A DNA stretch of 64,000 bases from an uncultured Bacteroidaceae bacterium (GCA_905233765.1 CAJOCU010000007.1:1-64000), one strand, 5' to 3'; counted from the first letter of the stretch, positions 9,546 through 18,876 are shown. A program made the numbers and translations. The notes: generated from the letters alone by a model not told the origin.

Positions 9546-9553
9546 TATCTTTG
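9546..9553 (+). promoter_or_regulatory. Likely promoter of the nfeD-flotillin operon
   Basis: TATCTTTG fits the Bacteroidota -7 box; a TTTTATG stretch lies roughly 22-29 bp upstream. The leader from about 9560 to 9614 holds repeated ACTCGTCAAC/ACTCATTAAC units before the ATG. Confidence 0.5.
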
Positions 9554-9614
9554 TCGAGGAAATCACTCGTCAACAATCACTCATTAACTCGTCAACTCGA
9601 AATATTTTACAATA

Positions 9615-10277
9615 ATGCTAACCTCTATTACAAACTGGTTCAATTCGCAGGATGCAACAATGCAAGTCTTCTGGATTTGCGCCATCGCTGCGAGCATCGT
9701 ATTTATCATTCAGAATGCGTTAATGCTACTGGGCATCGGAGATATGGATTCCGATGTGGATGCCGACGTGAGCACCGATTTTGACGTGCATACGGACTTC
9801 GACGGCGATGCCGCCGGCGATGCGGACATCTCCACAGGCCACACGGGGCACGAGGGCACGTTGGGATCGGCGGGGATCTTCTCGTTGTTCTCACTGCGCA
9901 ACTTCATCAACTTCTTCCTCGGCTTCGGTTGGGGCGGCATCAGTCTGGCCCCTGTGGTGAAAAGCCAGACGCTGCTCATCTTACTGAGTTTCCTCATCGG
10001 CTTGGCATTTGTAGCCATCTTCGTGGTGTTAATGCGTGCCATCCTGAAACTGGAGCGCAACGGCAGCTTCAAGATTCAGGACTGCGTGGGACAGACTGCA
10101 AGTGTCTATCTCCGCATCCCCGCCAATCACTCTGCATCTGGTAAGATTCAGATCAGCGTCAACGGCTCCGTGCACGAACTCACCGCCTTCACCGATGGCG
10201 ATGCACTACCCACAGGCGCGCGCGTGAAAATAATAAAGGTGATTGACAGCGGAAGTCTGCTGGTGGAGAAGATTTGA
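9615..10277 (+). CDS. NfeD-like membrane protein, flotillin partner
   Basis: A 220-aa membrane protein. One hydrophobic helix (about residues 19-41) is followed by an Asp-rich loop (DMDSDVDADVSTDFDVHTD and on, about 43-72), then two closely spaced helices (about 95-145), and a C-terminal soluble OB-like domain (GQTASVYLRIPANHSASGK to the end). This is the YuaF/NfeD arrangement that accompanies flotillins, and the next gene is a flotillin 37 bp downstream. The pair is thought to organise membrane microdomains. The acidic loop might bind cations (inference). No protease motif of the long NfeD type is present. Confidence 0.85.
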   Translation: MLTSITNWFNSQDATMQVFWICAIAASIVFIIQNALMLLGIGDMDSDVDADVSTDFDVHTDFDGDAAGDADISTGHTGHEGTLGSAGIFSLFSLRNFINFFLGFGWGGISLAPVVKSQTLLILLSFLIGLAFVAIFVVLMRAILKLERNGSFKIQDCVGQTASVYLRIPANHSASGKIQISVNGSVHELTAFTDGDALPTGARVKIIKVIDSGSLLVEKI

Positions 10278-10314
10278 ATACGAAATAATAAATATACACA
10301 TTAAACTATATAGC

Positions 10315-11682
10315 ATGGATCTCTACATTGTTGTTGTGGCCGTTGTTGTGGCCTTCTTCCTGGTCGTAGCGCTGTTCAATCGCTACCGCCGTTGTCCGTC
10401 GGACAAGATTCTAGTAATTTACGGTACGAGCGCCGCAAAGGGCTCAGCTAAGTGTGTTCACGGCGGTGGCGCCTTCGTGTGGCCCATCATTCAGGATTAT
10501 GCCTACATGTCGCTGACGCCGCTGAGCATCGACGCCAACCTCACCAACGCACTTTCGCGCCAGAACATCCGCGTGGATGTGCCCTGCCGCTTCACCGTGG
10601 GTATCTCTACGGAACCTGAGTACATGAGTGCTGCCGCTGAGCGTCTGCTGGGTCAGACCCCGCAGCAGATTCAAGAGTTGGCGCGTGATATACTCTTCGG
10701 CCAGCTGCGTCTGGTCATCGCAACGATGTCCATCGAGGAACTGAACTCCGACCGTGACAAATTTCTGGAAGCCATCTCCACCAATGTGGAAGTGGAGTTG
10801 AAGAAGATAGGTCTCAGACTGATCAACGTGAACGTGACCGACATCAAAGACGAGAGCGGCTACATAGAGGCGCTCGGTCGTGAGGCTGCCGCCAAGGCCA
10901 TTAACGAGGCCAAGGTGCGTGTGGCCGAGCAGGATAAAATCGGTGAAATCGGTAAGGCTGAAGCCGTCCGTGAAACCCGTATCCGTACGGCAGAAGCCAA
11001 TGCGCAGGCCGTGAAAGGTGAGAACGAGGCGAAGGTGGAGATTGCCAACTCCGAGGCATATCGCCGTGAGAAGGAAGCTGAGGCACAGCGAAAGGCACAG
11101 GCTGCAGAGAAAGTGCAGCAGGCCAAAGCCCTCGAAGAGGCATACGCTGCAGAGCAGGCCGCTGAGACGGCTCGCGCCGAGCGTGAGCGTGCCACAGAGA
11201 CAGCCAATGTCATTGTGCAGCAGGAGATTGAGAAGCAGCGTCTGATCATTGCTGCCGAGGCTGAAGCCGAGCAGAAGCGTGCCATCGCACGAGGTGAAGC
11301 CGACGCCGTCTTCGCCAAGATGGAAGCCGAGGCCAAGGGCCTATTCGAGGTGCTGACACGCCAGGCTCAGGGTTACGACAAAATGGTGCAGGCCGCTGGC
11401 GGCGACGCTACCTCGGCGTACTCACTGCTCCTGCTGGAGAAACTGCCCGAACTCGTCAAGACGCAGGTGGATGCCATCAAGGGTATCAACATCGACAAGG
11501 TCACCGTTTGGGACAGCGGCACAGCCGGCGATGGCAAGAGCTCCACAGCTGGTTTCGTCAGCGGCCTGATGAAGTCGATCCCCCCGTTGAATGAGCTCTT
11601 CGATCAGGCTGGACTGAGTCTGCCCGAGTACCTCGCTAAGAAGAAGGCTGAGAAGACTGAGAACGACGATGAGAAAGCGTAG
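10315..11682 (+). CDS. Flotillin-like SPFH-domain protein
   Basis: A 455-aa protein from the ATG at 10315. It has a single N-terminal membrane helix (DLYIVVVAVVVAFFLVVALF), an SPFH domain (about 30-190), a long Ala/Glu-rich coiled coil (about 190-350, with repeated EAEA/EKQR heptads) and the flotillin C-terminal segment (DATSAYSLLLLEKLPELVKT). It resembles B. subtilis FloT/YqiK proteins, which scaffold membrane microdomains. Upstream in-frame codons overlap nfeD and were not taken as the start. It overlaps the following lipoprotein gene by 14 nt. Confidence 0.9.
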   Translation: MDLYIVVVAVVVAFFLVVALFNRYRRCPSDKILVIYGTSAAKGSAKCVHGGGAFVWPIIQDYAYMSLTPLSIDANLTNALSRQNIRVDVPCRFTVGISTEPEYMSAAAERLLGQTPQQIQELARDILFGQLRLVIATMSIEELNSDRDKFLEAISTNVEVELKKIGLRLINVNVTDIKDESGYIEALGREAAAKAINEAKVRVAEQDKIGEIGKAEAVRETRIRTAEANAQAVKGENEAKVEIANSEAYRREKEAEAQRKAQAAEKVQQAKALEEAYAAEQAAETARAERERATETANVIVQQEIEKQRLIIAAEAEAEQKRAIARGEADAVFAKMEAEAKGLFEVLTRQAQGYDKMVQAAGGDATSAYSLLLLEKLPELVKTQVDAIKGINIDKVTVWDSGTAGDGKSSTAGFVSGLMKSIPPLNELFDQAGLSLPEYLAKKKAEKTENDDEKA

Positions 11683-12880
11683 AGCACAAAATACGAACCG
11701 AGCCATCATGCGGGGCGTGATAGCGATGGCGCTCATCGTCCTGTTGGTGTGCTGGCTGTTCCTCTCGATGGTGTCCTGTACGGATGGCGGTCCCCGCGTG
11801 TCGGTGCAGGGCACCATCCATGGTGCACAGGACTCCACACTCGTGCTGGAGGCCATGCGGTTGGATGGCGTACATGCGCTGGACTCCGTGCGGCTGAAGG
11901 GCGATGGAACCTTCGCTTTTAGCATTCCTGCCGACAGCACTTCCATTCCGGAGTTCTATCGTCTGCGCATCGCAAGCCAGGTGATTAACTTCGTGGTCGA
12001 TACGCTCTCTGATATCACGGTGGAGGCTCCCTTCGCCCGCATGGCCATCGACTACGACATCGAAGGCAATAGCGCCTCGCGCGTGATGAAATCCATCTCA
12101 CTGCTCAATATCCAGTTGCAGCAGCAGCTCACAGCGCTGGGCAACGACGCGTCGCTCTCCGCTCTGGAGAAGCAGGAGCGTGCACTGCAGATGGTGGAGC
12201 ACTACAAGCACACCCTCAAGACCGACTACATCCTAAAGAGCCCCACGTCTGCAGCCGCTTATTTCGCACTTTTCCAGACCATCGGGTCGCAGATGCTTTT
12301 CAATCCTGAGGACGACCGTTCAGACATCCAGTTCTTTGCCGCGGTGGCCACGCAATGGGATATTCTGTATCCGAACAATCCTCGCACGGAGAATCTGCGG
12401 AACATTGCCCTGCGCGGACTACGGAACACACGTCCGCCGCGCACGTTAGAGTTGGAAGTAGACGGCGAGAAGGTTCGCGAGATAGGTGTCATTGATTTCG
12501 GTTTCCCGGATATTCAGGGCAAGGAGCGCCGCCTCTCCGACCTGCATGACGAGGTGGTACTGCTAGACTTCACCGCCTACAGTCTCCCCAATAGCCAGCA
12601 GCGTGTAATGGAGTTGCGCGAACTCTATGCAGACTATCACTCACACGGCTTTGAAATCTACCAAGTTTCTGTAGATGCTGACGAGCACTTCTGGAAGACG
12701 ATGTCCGAGCCACTGCCTTGGGTGTGTGTTTATTGCTCAGAGGGTGTTGCCAACGACATGGTACAGCTTTACGGCGTGCAGTCACTGCCCACCTATTTCC
12801 TCATTGGACGCGGTTCGGAGTTGCAAGCGCGTGGCGATCAAATCAAAAATCTCCGACAAGCCATCGAAGCAGCGTTATAA
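11669..12880 (+). CDS. DUF4369/thioredoxin-fold lipoprotein lacking the CxxC site
   Basis: A 403-aa predicted lipoprotein. The hydrophobic segment ends in a lipobox-like MVSC; an internal ATG at 11708 would give a shorter, more standard signal peptide and is a real alternative start. After it comes a DUF4369-like beta domain (about 40-130), a helical linker, and a TlpA/AhpC-type thioredoxin fold (about 270-403). Where TlpA proteins have WCxxC the sequence reads FTAYSLPNSQQ, with no cysteine. The cis-proline loop SLPTYFLI is kept. So the fold is present but thiol redox activity is not expected. It ends with a strong terminator. Confidence 0.8.
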   Translation: MRKRRAQNTNRAIMRGVIAMALIVLLVCWLFLSMVSCTDGGPRVSVQGTIHGAQDSTLVLEAMRLDGVHALDSVRLKGDGTFAFSIPADSTSIPEFYRLRIASQVINFVVDTLSDITVEAPFARMAIDYDIEGNSASRVMKSISLLNIQLQQQLTALGNDASLSALEKQERALQMVEHYKHTLKTDYILKSPTSAAAYFALFQTIGSQMLFNPEDDRSDIQFFAAVATQWDILYPNNPRTENLRNIALRGLRNTRPPRTLELEVDGEKVREIGVIDFGFPDIQGKERRLSDLHDEVVLLDFTAYSLPNSQQRVMELRELYADYHSHGFEIYQVSVDADEHFWKTMSEPLPWVCVYCSEGVANDMVQLYGVQSLPTYFLIGRGSELQARGDQIKNLRQAIEAAL

Positions 12881-12912
12881 TAAGCTCTTTTTTTGCCACC
12901 ACGAGCCTTGCA

Positions 12913-12954
12913 GCAAAAGAAAAGCCCCCACACGAGGGCTTTTCTTGCATTTTT
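12913..12954 (+). terminator. Rho-independent terminator after the lipoprotein gene
   Basis: AAGAAAAGCCC and GGGCTTTTCTT form an 11-bp stem with loop CCACACGA, followed by GCATTTTT. It lies about 35 bp past the stop and just before the greA promoter. Confidence 0.85.
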
Positions 12955-12965
12955 ATGCAAAAAGA

Positions 12966-12998
12966 TTTGGCGCGAATTACTATAACTCCTATCTTTGC
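12966..12998 (+). promoter_or_regulatory. Promoter of greA
   Basis: TTTG at 12966-12969 and TATCTTTGC at 12990-12998 are 20 bp apart, a full match to the Bacteroidota consensus. The leader to the greA ATG is about 130 nt and contains a small TCCGT/ACGGA hairpin near 13020. Confidence 0.8.
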
Positions 12999-13133
12999 AC
13001 CGCAAATGTGAATGAAGGGTTCCGTGCCACAACGGAGCTCTTTTCCTTTTGTCGGCTCACTCCCGCCTCACCTCGGAGAACAAGGCAGGACGGAAGATAA
13101 GCGAAATTGCAAATCGTAAAATTCTAAATACAA

Positions 13134-13604
13134 ATGGCTTACATGACACAGAAGGGCTACGATAAGCTTGTAGCCGAGCTCCAGCAACTAGAATCTGTTG
13201 AGCGTCCCAAGGCTTCTGCAGCCATTGCTGAAGCACGTGACAAGGGCGACCTCAGCGAGAATGCAGAGTACGATGCAGCCAAGGAAGCACAAGGTCTGCT
13301 CGAAATGAAAATCACCCAACTGAAGGCAACCATCGCTGATGCCAAGATCATCGACACCAGCAAACTGAATGCCGATACGGTACAAATCCTAACGCGCGTA
13401 GAATTAAAGAATGTGAAGAACAACGCCAAGATGGCCTACACCATCGTCAGTGAGACTGAGGCGAACCTACGCGAGGGCAAGATTAGCGTGAAGACCCCAA
13501 TAGCACAAGGCCTACTCGGAAAGAAGGTGGGTGAGGTTGCGGAAATCAAAGTGCCTCAGGGCATGATTCAACTTGAGATTCTCAGTATTAGCTACGAAGA
13601 GTAA
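13134..13604 (+). CDS. greA: Transcription elongation factor GreA
   Basis: A 156-aa GreA that rescues backtracked RNA polymerase by stimulating transcript cleavage. The N-terminal coiled coil carries the tip motif DKGDLSENAEYDAAKE (about residues 36-51) with the acidic residues that coordinate the catalytic Mg; the C-terminal domain is FKBP-like. Length is normal. Its TAA overlaps the next ATG by one base (TAATG), so the HIT protein is probably translationally coupled. Confidence 0.96.
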   Translation: MAYMTQKGYDKLVAELQQLESVERPKASAAIAEARDKGDLSENAEYDAAKEAQGLLEMKITQLKATIADAKIIDTSKLNADTVQILTRVELKNVKNNAKMAYTIVSETEANLREGKISVKTPIAQGLLGKKVGEVAEIKVPQGMIQLEILSISYEE

Positions 13605-14005
13605 TGAGCATTTTCAGTAAGATTGCCGCTGGCGAGATTCCCAGCTATTGCTGTGCCAGCAACGAGGAGTTCTATGCGTTCCTCGACATCAATCCTTTGG
13701 TGAAAGGTCACACATTGGTGATTCCCCGTCGCGAGGTGGATTACATCTACGACCTCACAGACGATGAAATCGGCCGTTTACACATCTTTGCAGCCCGCGT
13801 GGCACGTGCCATCAAGAGCGTGATTCCTTGTGTGAAGGTGGGTGAGGCCGTTCTGGGTCTTGAAGTGCCTCACGCACACATCCACCTCATCCCTATGCAG
13901 AGCGAGAAGGACATGCTCTTCTCCAATCCGAAGCTCCAACTGCCCTCCGACGAGATGCAGGCTGTAGCCGATGCCATCCGTCAGCAGTTCGAGCAACAGA
14001 TGTAG
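13604..14005 (+). CDS. HIT family protein
   Basis: A 133-aa histidine-triad protein; family members hydrolyse nucleotide phosphoramidates or dinucleotides. The catalytic triad motif PHAHIHLIP puts His at 90, 92 and 94, and the N-terminal IFSKIAAGEIPSYCCASNEE and FLDINPLVKGHTLVIPRRE blocks are typical. The substrate is unknown. It is co-transcribed with greA and ends 2 bp from the convergent dprA stop. Confidence 0.93.
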   Translation: MSIFSKIAAGEIPSYCCASNEEFYAFLDINPLVKGHTLVIPRREVDYIYDLTDDEIGRLHIFAARVARAIKSVIPCVKVGEAVLGLEVPHAHIHLIPMQSEKDMLFSNPKLQLPSDEMQAVADAIRQQFEQQM

Positions 14006-14007
14006 TT

Positions 14008-15144
14008 TCAGAACCTCATCATCAGGTGGTAGCGGCCACCTGGTAGTATTTTAATGACACCCTTCATCTCCAACGTGAGCATGAGGGGTGTCACTTTATA
14101 GATTGCAATGTTGAGAGCGTTTGCCAGATCGGCCATCGCCATCTCACCATCGGCTGTCGCAAGAGCCTCAACAACGTCCTGTTCTTCAGGAGTCAGTTCA
14201 GGGAAGAGAATTCGTTGAGTTGTATCTGATTGTGAGGCTTGCAGAGGCTCTTCTTGCCAGCCCATGTCCAACATGAGGTCTGTGACATTCATGATGAGTG
14301 TTGCGGCATTGCGACGGATGAGCATGTTACAGCCTTCAGAGGTCTTGTCCGATGGTCTGCCGGGGTAGGTAAACACCTCGCGGTGATAGTCGCCAGCAAG
14401 ACGTGCCGTGTTCAGAGAGCCGCCTTTCACCGGGCTCTCCACGATGACGACGGCATCAGCCAAGCCTGCCACTATGCGGTTACGCTGAAGAAAGTTAACT
14501 TTATCGATGGTTGTATGGCTCATGAATTCCGTCGCAAGACCGCCTTGTTTCAGCATCTCAATGGCTGTCTGACGATGAGTATGAGGATATATTTCGTCGA
14601 GTCCATGCGCCAACACGCCGACAGTTGGAAGTCCATGTTCCAGCGAGCCACGATGAGCTGCCACGTCAATGCCATACGCTAGTCCACTAACTACCAAGGT
14701 CCCAGGGCTCTTTTCGGCCAAGCCGCACGTAAGTTCCTCGCACAAGTCACGTCCTCGTTCTGTACAACGTCTGGTTCCTACAATACTGACGATACGAGAA
14801 GCATTAAGGTCTGCCGCGCCCAAAGTATAGAGCACCAGAGGAGCGTCATCGCATTGCGCCAACCGAGCCGGATAGCTCGTCTCATTTTGAATGCAGTGGA
14901 TTTGGATATGGTGATGCTGGGCATAATTCAGTTCCTGCTCACAACGCGATAATAGAGTTTCCATCCCTGAAAGCGCATCGGCCATGCGTTCAGAGAAATG
15001 TTCAAACATACGCCCCAGATCACGACGATTCTCATACACCGCCGTTGCGGAACCCAACGTCTGCACCAGCGTACGCTGGTGCTTGCTCTGTTGCGGAAGC
15101 GCCATTGTCAGCGCCATTGTATATAGCAACTCTTGCTCGCTCAT
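14008..15144 (-). CDS. dprA: DNA-processing protein DprA
   Basis: A 378-aa DprA/Smf from the ATG at 15144 (MSEQELLYTMALT); a GTG at 15159 would add five residues. DprA binds incoming single-stranded DNA and loads RecA during natural transformation. The Rossmann-like domain is clear: VSIVGTRRCTERGRDLC, SGLAYGIDVAAHRGSLEHG, DEIYPHTHR, NFLQRNRIVAGLADAVVIVE and KGGSLNTARLA. A C-terminal winged-helix domain (about 305-378) is present. It is the last gene of the DASS-DUF2851-dprA set, 15 bp after DUF2851. Confidence 0.93.
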   Translation of the reverse strand: MSEQELLYTMALTMALPQQSKHQRTLVQTLGSATAVYENRRDLGRMFEHFSERMADALSGMETLLSRCEQELNYAQHHHIQIHCIQNETSYPARLAQCDDAPLVLYTLGAADLNASRIVSIVGTRRCTERGRDLCEELTCGLAEKSPGTLVVSGLAYGIDVAAHRGSLEHGLPTVGVLAHGLDEIYPHTHRQTAIEMLKQGGLATEFMSHTTIDKVNFLQRNRIVAGLADAVVIVESPVKGGSLNTARLAGDYHREVFTYPGRPSDKTSEGCNMLIRRNAATLIMNVTDLMLDMGWQEEPLQASQSDTTQRILFPELTPEEQDVVEALATADGEMAMADLANALNIAIYKVTPLMLTLEMKGVIKILPGGRYHLMMRF

Positions 15145-15159
15145 AATTTCGCTTGTCAC

Positions 15160-16488
15160 TTAATTGATACTTTCTCCATCACCCTTCACTCTTTTCAGGT
15201 ATTCGTAGCCGAAACGACATCGCAGGCAGTCGTGCCTGTCGCAGTACTCACGTTTGAGTTGGATAAGTGCCTGGCTATCAGCAGCCGTTTCTACTATAAG
15301 TCCACACTGCTGCCATTGTCGGATGATATAATTCTTTTCAGGGCTCAGTTGTTCCAAGAGCGCCACAGCTCTTTCTTGCTCATCTTCATTGTTATGCGCC
15401 ATGCCGTGAGCAAAAAGCACTGGACAGACCGTATTAATAATTAACAAGTCACGGCTTGCCGTACTGAGCCGCTTTGGATTCCTCGGAGAGTCCATCCCAA
15501 AAAGATAGTGTGTCTGCCAATAGTCTGTTGCACCTGTCTCGAAGGCCAAATGAAACCCTTCACGTTTTGTAGCCTTCAGTAGCGACGCCAGACATGCCGT
15601 ACCACGATGATAGAGCAATGACAGCTGCACCAGTCGCAGGTGCGGGAAGTTCTGCGGGCGCAGTCGCAGGTAGCGCCAACTCTTTGCCTCCATAGGCGCT
15701 GCCAGCTGGAACTTATGCTGCAGATAAGTGTATTCCTTGCGCAAACGTAGCAGGTAGTTATCCTGCTCTGCCGCATCCCGTGCCGAAGGCGGTATGGCCT
15801 CATGTTGCAACAGCCCAGCCGTACCCAGGAACAGAGCTTCTAGTTGGAAGATTTCGTCGCGATGCTTGGCAGCAGCGTAGAGCGGGAAGCGTTTTGCCCA
15901 TGCCTCGAAAGCATCGCCGTTGATGCCGAAACCGAAATTGCGGGCCAACGTGATGAACAGCGCCCGCTCCCAGTCGCCGTCGGCGGCCTGCAAACGTGTC
16001 AGACAGCGCTCGGCGCGTTCCTGCAACCGCTCCGCCAGCAGCGCCGACATCCAGGAGTGTACCGTCAGCTTCTGCAGCTGTGGCACAATGCGCCAGCAGC
16101 GCGGGTAGTCATCGGTCAGACTGAGCTGGGCGTAGTTCTCTCTAACGCCGTCGGGGATGGGCAGCTGCAGCTGTGGCAACTGCTTGCCGTCGGCGGTGAC
16201 GACCTCGCAGTCGGCAACTTCTACCACATGCAGGACGACATTGTTATAGGCTTCGTCGCTGGTGTGGCCGTGGCGCTGCCAGTCCGAGGAGCGCACGTGG
16301 ATTTCTACATTGCCCACCCACAGCGTGCCGCCGATGCGCACTTTCGCGTTGAAGAAGTCCGGACCGGCACTGTTGTTGTGCAGACCGGGGTCGATGACTT
16401 CCACAGCCTCGCCGCGTGTGGTGCAAAGAGGTGTCAGGGGATAGATCCGATACTTCCAGACGTAGTGCAGCAGCGCTTCAGACTCCAT
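15160..16488 (-). CDS. DUF2851 family protein
   Basis: A 442-aa cytosolic protein starting MESEALLHYVWKYRIYPL; an upstream in-frame ATG at 16503 would overlap the transporter gene. DUF2851 is a conserved Bacteroidota family of unknown function. Visible features are an N-terminal DPGLHNNSAGPDFFNAKVRI then VGNVEIHVRSSDW block, whose acidic/lysine spacing resembles a PD-(D/E)xK nuclease core (inference only), and a C-terminal Cys cluster (CDRHDCLRC). It lies directly before dprA, so a DNA-related role is plausible but unproven. Confidence 0.8.
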   Translation of the reverse strand: MESEALLHYVWKYRIYPLTPLCTTRGEAVEVIDPGLHNNSAGPDFFNAKVRIGGTLWVGNVEIHVRSSDWQRHGHTSDEAYNNVVLHVVEVADCEVVTADGKQLPQLQLPIPDGVRENYAQLSLTDDYPRCWRIVPQLQKLTVHSWMSALLAERLQERAERCLTRLQAADGDWERALFITLARNFGFGINGDAFEAWAKRFPLYAAAKHRDEIFQLEALFLGTAGLLQHEAIPPSARDAAEQDNYLLRLRKEYTYLQHKFQLAAPMEAKSWRYLRLRPQNFPHLRLVQLSLLYHRGTACLASLLKATKREGFHLAFETGATDYWQTHYLFGMDSPRNPKRLSTASRDLLIINTVCPVLFAHGMAHNNEDEQERAVALLEQLSPEKNYIIRQWQQCGLIVETAADSQALIQLKREYCDRHDCLRCRFGYEYLKRVKGDGESIN

Positions 16489-16492
16489 AGCT

Positions 16493-18010
16493 TTAACAAG
16501 CAATAAGTTTGACTAAAAGCATTACCACAGGAATGGTGATGAGGAGGATTCCGATGAGGTCTATCAGCGCACCGGACTTGATCATCTTTGTCAGTGGGAT
16601 ATAGCCCGAGGCATAAACGATGGCGTTGGGCGGAGTCGATACAGGCATCATGAAGCCGAGCGACGAAGACAGCGCTATGCCGATGGCGACGGGGATGGGA
16701 CTGAAACCGAGCGAGAGCGCTGTGCCGATGGCGATAGGAGCCAGGAGATTGGTGGAGGCTGTGTGCGAGGTCAGTTCGGAGAGCAGCAGAGCCGTCACGC
16801 TGAAGAGCCCTACGAACAGCCATTCCGACGGGTGATTGCCCATCAGATGCTTCAGTCCATCGCCGATCCAAGCGGACAAGCCGGTGGTGTACATAAGGCT
16901 GCCCATCGCCAGACCGCCGCCGAACAGCAGCAGCGTGCCCCACTCGACACCTTCCTCGCCCTCCTTCCAACTCATCGTCATCACGCCCTTCTTGCGGTCC
17001 GCTGGCAGGAAGAAGAGCAGCAGACCGCCGATCACCGCAGCAAGTTCCTCGGGGATATATGTGTTATAGGTCTCCACCACCTGAGATTTGGCGCCAAAGA
17101 TGACGCTCAGCACACCGGGTGTCACCCATAGGATGACCGCCACGACAAAGGCAAAGAGGGTGCTCTTCTGCGCACGTGTCCAAGGACCTAACTCCTCTCT
17201 GTGGCGCTTGATAAAGGCCGCTGCGCCCTTGATGTGCTTGATGTCGGCAGGGAAAAACTTCCAAAGCACGACACAAGCCACGACAAAGTATGCCACCATC
17301 GCCACAAAGCCCCACACCATCCATTCGAAGAAGGTGACGGGTGAAGCCTGCGGTGCCATTTCATCCAGGAAACCTATGACGATGATGTTCGGGGGCGTGC
17401 CGATAGGTGTGAGAACACCGCCTATCGAACAAGCATAAGCCGTCATGAGCATCAACCCCGTCGCGTACTTGTAGTTCTTGAGATCTATCTGCCGTCCGTT
17501 GGCTGCCATCATCTCGCGAATCGCCTCCAACAGTCCTAATGCAATCGGGAACATCATGGCGGCGGTGGCGGTGTTGCTGATCCAACCCGAGCATAGCATA
17601 CAGGCACAACCCATAGCCAAGAAGATGCGTCGTGGCGAATCGCCCACCCAGCGCATCGACATGATGCTGTAGGCCATGCGCTTGTCCAAGCCGTGTAGCA
17701 TCATCGCCTTGGCAATCAGGAAACCGCCGATGAAGAGGAAGACCATGGGGTTGGCAAACGCGGCAAACGCATCCTTCATAGGAGCGACGCCGAAGAGGAC
17801 ACAGAGGGCCGGCCCCAACAGCGAGGTGACCGGGATGGGCACTGGCTCCGTAATCCACCATATAGCCACCAACGACATGATTGCCAACAGCTTGTGTTGC
17901 ACATCATCCAATCCGGCGATGGGCGTCAGCCATAGCAATAAAGCACAGAGAGGGCCCATGAAACCTCCGATGATATGGCGTCTTGTGTCAAAAGAAGATG
18001 TCTGTTTCAT
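16493..18010 (-). CDS. DASS-family anion:sodium symporter
   Basis: An inner-membrane transporter of about 505 aa (start at MKQTSSFDTRRH, 18010; ATGs at 18037 and in-frame codons further upstream are possible). Two repeated family signatures are seen: SNTATAAMMFPIA in the first half and STPPNAIVYASGY in the second, each holding the Ser-Asn-Thr/Pro-Pro-Asn substrate and sodium loops. The family (SLC13/CitT/INDY) imports di- and tricarboxylates or sulfate. At least ten hydrophobic segments are visible. The exact substrate cannot be read from sequence. First gene of the operon with DUF2851 and dprA. Confidence 0.88.
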   Translation of the reverse strand: MKQTSSFDTRRHIIGGFMGPLCALLLWLTPIAGLDDVQHKLLAIMSLVAIWWITEPVPIPVTSLLGPALCVLFGVAPMKDAFAAFANPMVFLFIGGFLIAKAMMLHGLDKRMAYSIMSMRWVGDSPRRIFLAMGCACMLCSGWISNTATAAMMFPIALGLLEAIREMMAANGRQIDLKNYKYATGLMLMTAYACSIGGVLTPIGTPPNIIVIGFLDEMAPQASPVTFFEWMVWGFVAMVAYFVVACVVLWKFFPADIKHIKGAAAFIKRHREELGPWTRAQKSTLFAFVVAVILWVTPGVLSVIFGAKSQVVETYNTYIPEELAAVIGGLLLFFLPADRKKGVMTMSWKEGEEGVEWGTLLLFGGGLAMGSLMYTTGLSAWIGDGLKHLMGNHPSEWLFVGLFSVTALLLSELTSHTASTNLLAPIAIGTALSLGFSPIPVAIGIALSSSLGFMMPVSTPPNAIVYASGYIPLTKMIKSGALIDLIGILLITIPVVMLLVKLIAC

Positions 18011-18047
18011 TCTGTCAATTGTCTTTTTGACAAGCATATAATTCGGG

Positions 18048-18056
18048 GCAAAGTTA
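18048..18056 (-). promoter_or_regulatory. -7 box of the DASS transporter operon
   Basis: TAACTTTGC on the minus strand matches TAnnTTTG. It gives a leader of about 30 nt to the start at 18010, or a near-leaderless mRNA if the ATG at 18037 is used. No clear -33 element. Confidence 0.55.
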
Positions 18057-18119
18057 CACAAATCCTTCTAACCATCCGCTTTTTTTGATGATTTTCATAG
18101 GGAAAACAATATTTTTTGG

Positions 18120-18128
18120 TACCTTTGC
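18120..18128 (+). promoter_or_regulatory. -7 box of the dapB operon
   Basis: TACCTTTGC lies 31 bp before the dapB ATG, in the 150-bp divergent region shared with the transporter operon. The -33 region is A/T-rich without a clear TTTG at ideal spacing. Confidence 0.6.
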
Positions 18129-18159
18129 GCCGCATTTATCATTTTATCTATTGCCAATC

Positions 18160-18876
18160 ATGAAAATTGCATTGATAGGGTACGGCAAGATGGGCCGTAT
18201 GATTGAACAGATTGCATTGGGGCGCGGACATGACATCGTGTGCCGCATCGATATCGACAATCCCCAGGACTTCGAGAGCGAAGCCTTTCGTTCGGCAGAC
18301 GTCGCTATCGAGTTCACAGCCCCGACGGTGGCCTTCGGCAACGTACAGAAGGCGTTTGCGGCAGGCGTGAAAGTCGTCTCGGGCAGCACGGGGTGGTATG
18401 CGCAGCATGAGGCAGAGATACGTCGCCAGTGCGAGGAGGAAGGCAAGACGATCTTCTGGGCTTCGAACTTCTCCGTGGGCGTGGCCATCTTCGGCGCCGT
18501 CAACCGCTACCTGGCACGCATCATGAACCAGTTCCCGCAGTACGATGTGGAGATGGAGGAGACACACCATGTTCACAAACTGGACCACCCCAGCGGAACG
18601 GCGATTACGTTGGCAGACCAGATAGTCGAGGCCATCGACCGCAAGGAGGCGTGGGCCGAGGACACGACAGACCCGAAGCTGCTCCGCATCGACAACATCC
18701 GCCGCGGCGAAGTGCCTGGCATCCACACCGTACGATACGACAGCGAAGCCGATCTGATCACCATCACCCACGATGCCCACTCCCGCAAAGGCTTCGCCCT
18801 TGGTGCCGTCCTTGCCGCCGAATACACCGCCAATCACAGCGGACTGCTCAGCATGAACGACCTATTCCACTTCTGA
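18160..18876 (+). CDS. dapB: 4-hydroxy-tetrahydrodipicolinate reductase
   Basis: A 238-aa DapB, the NAD(P)H-dependent step of lysine and meso-diaminopimelate synthesis. The start MKIALIGYGKMGRMIEQIA contains the nucleotide-binding GxGxxG; upstream in-frame codons are upstream of the family start. The substrate/catalytic motif EETHHVHKLDHPSGTAITLA holds the conserved His pair and Lys. The protein is short, as in other Bacteroidota. Its TGA is one base before the lepB ATG. Confidence 0.95.
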   Translation: MKIALIGYGKMGRMIEQIALGRGHDIVCRIDIDNPQDFESEAFRSADVAIEFTAPTVAFGNVQKAFAAGVKVVSGSTGWYAQHEAEIRRQCEEEGKTIFWASNFSVGVAIFGAVNRYLARIMNQFPQYDVEMEETHHVHKLDHPSGTAITLADQIVEAIDRKEAWAEDTTDPKLLRIDNIRRGEVPGIHTVRYDSEADLITITHDAHSRKGFALGAVLAAEYTANHSGLLSMNDLFHF

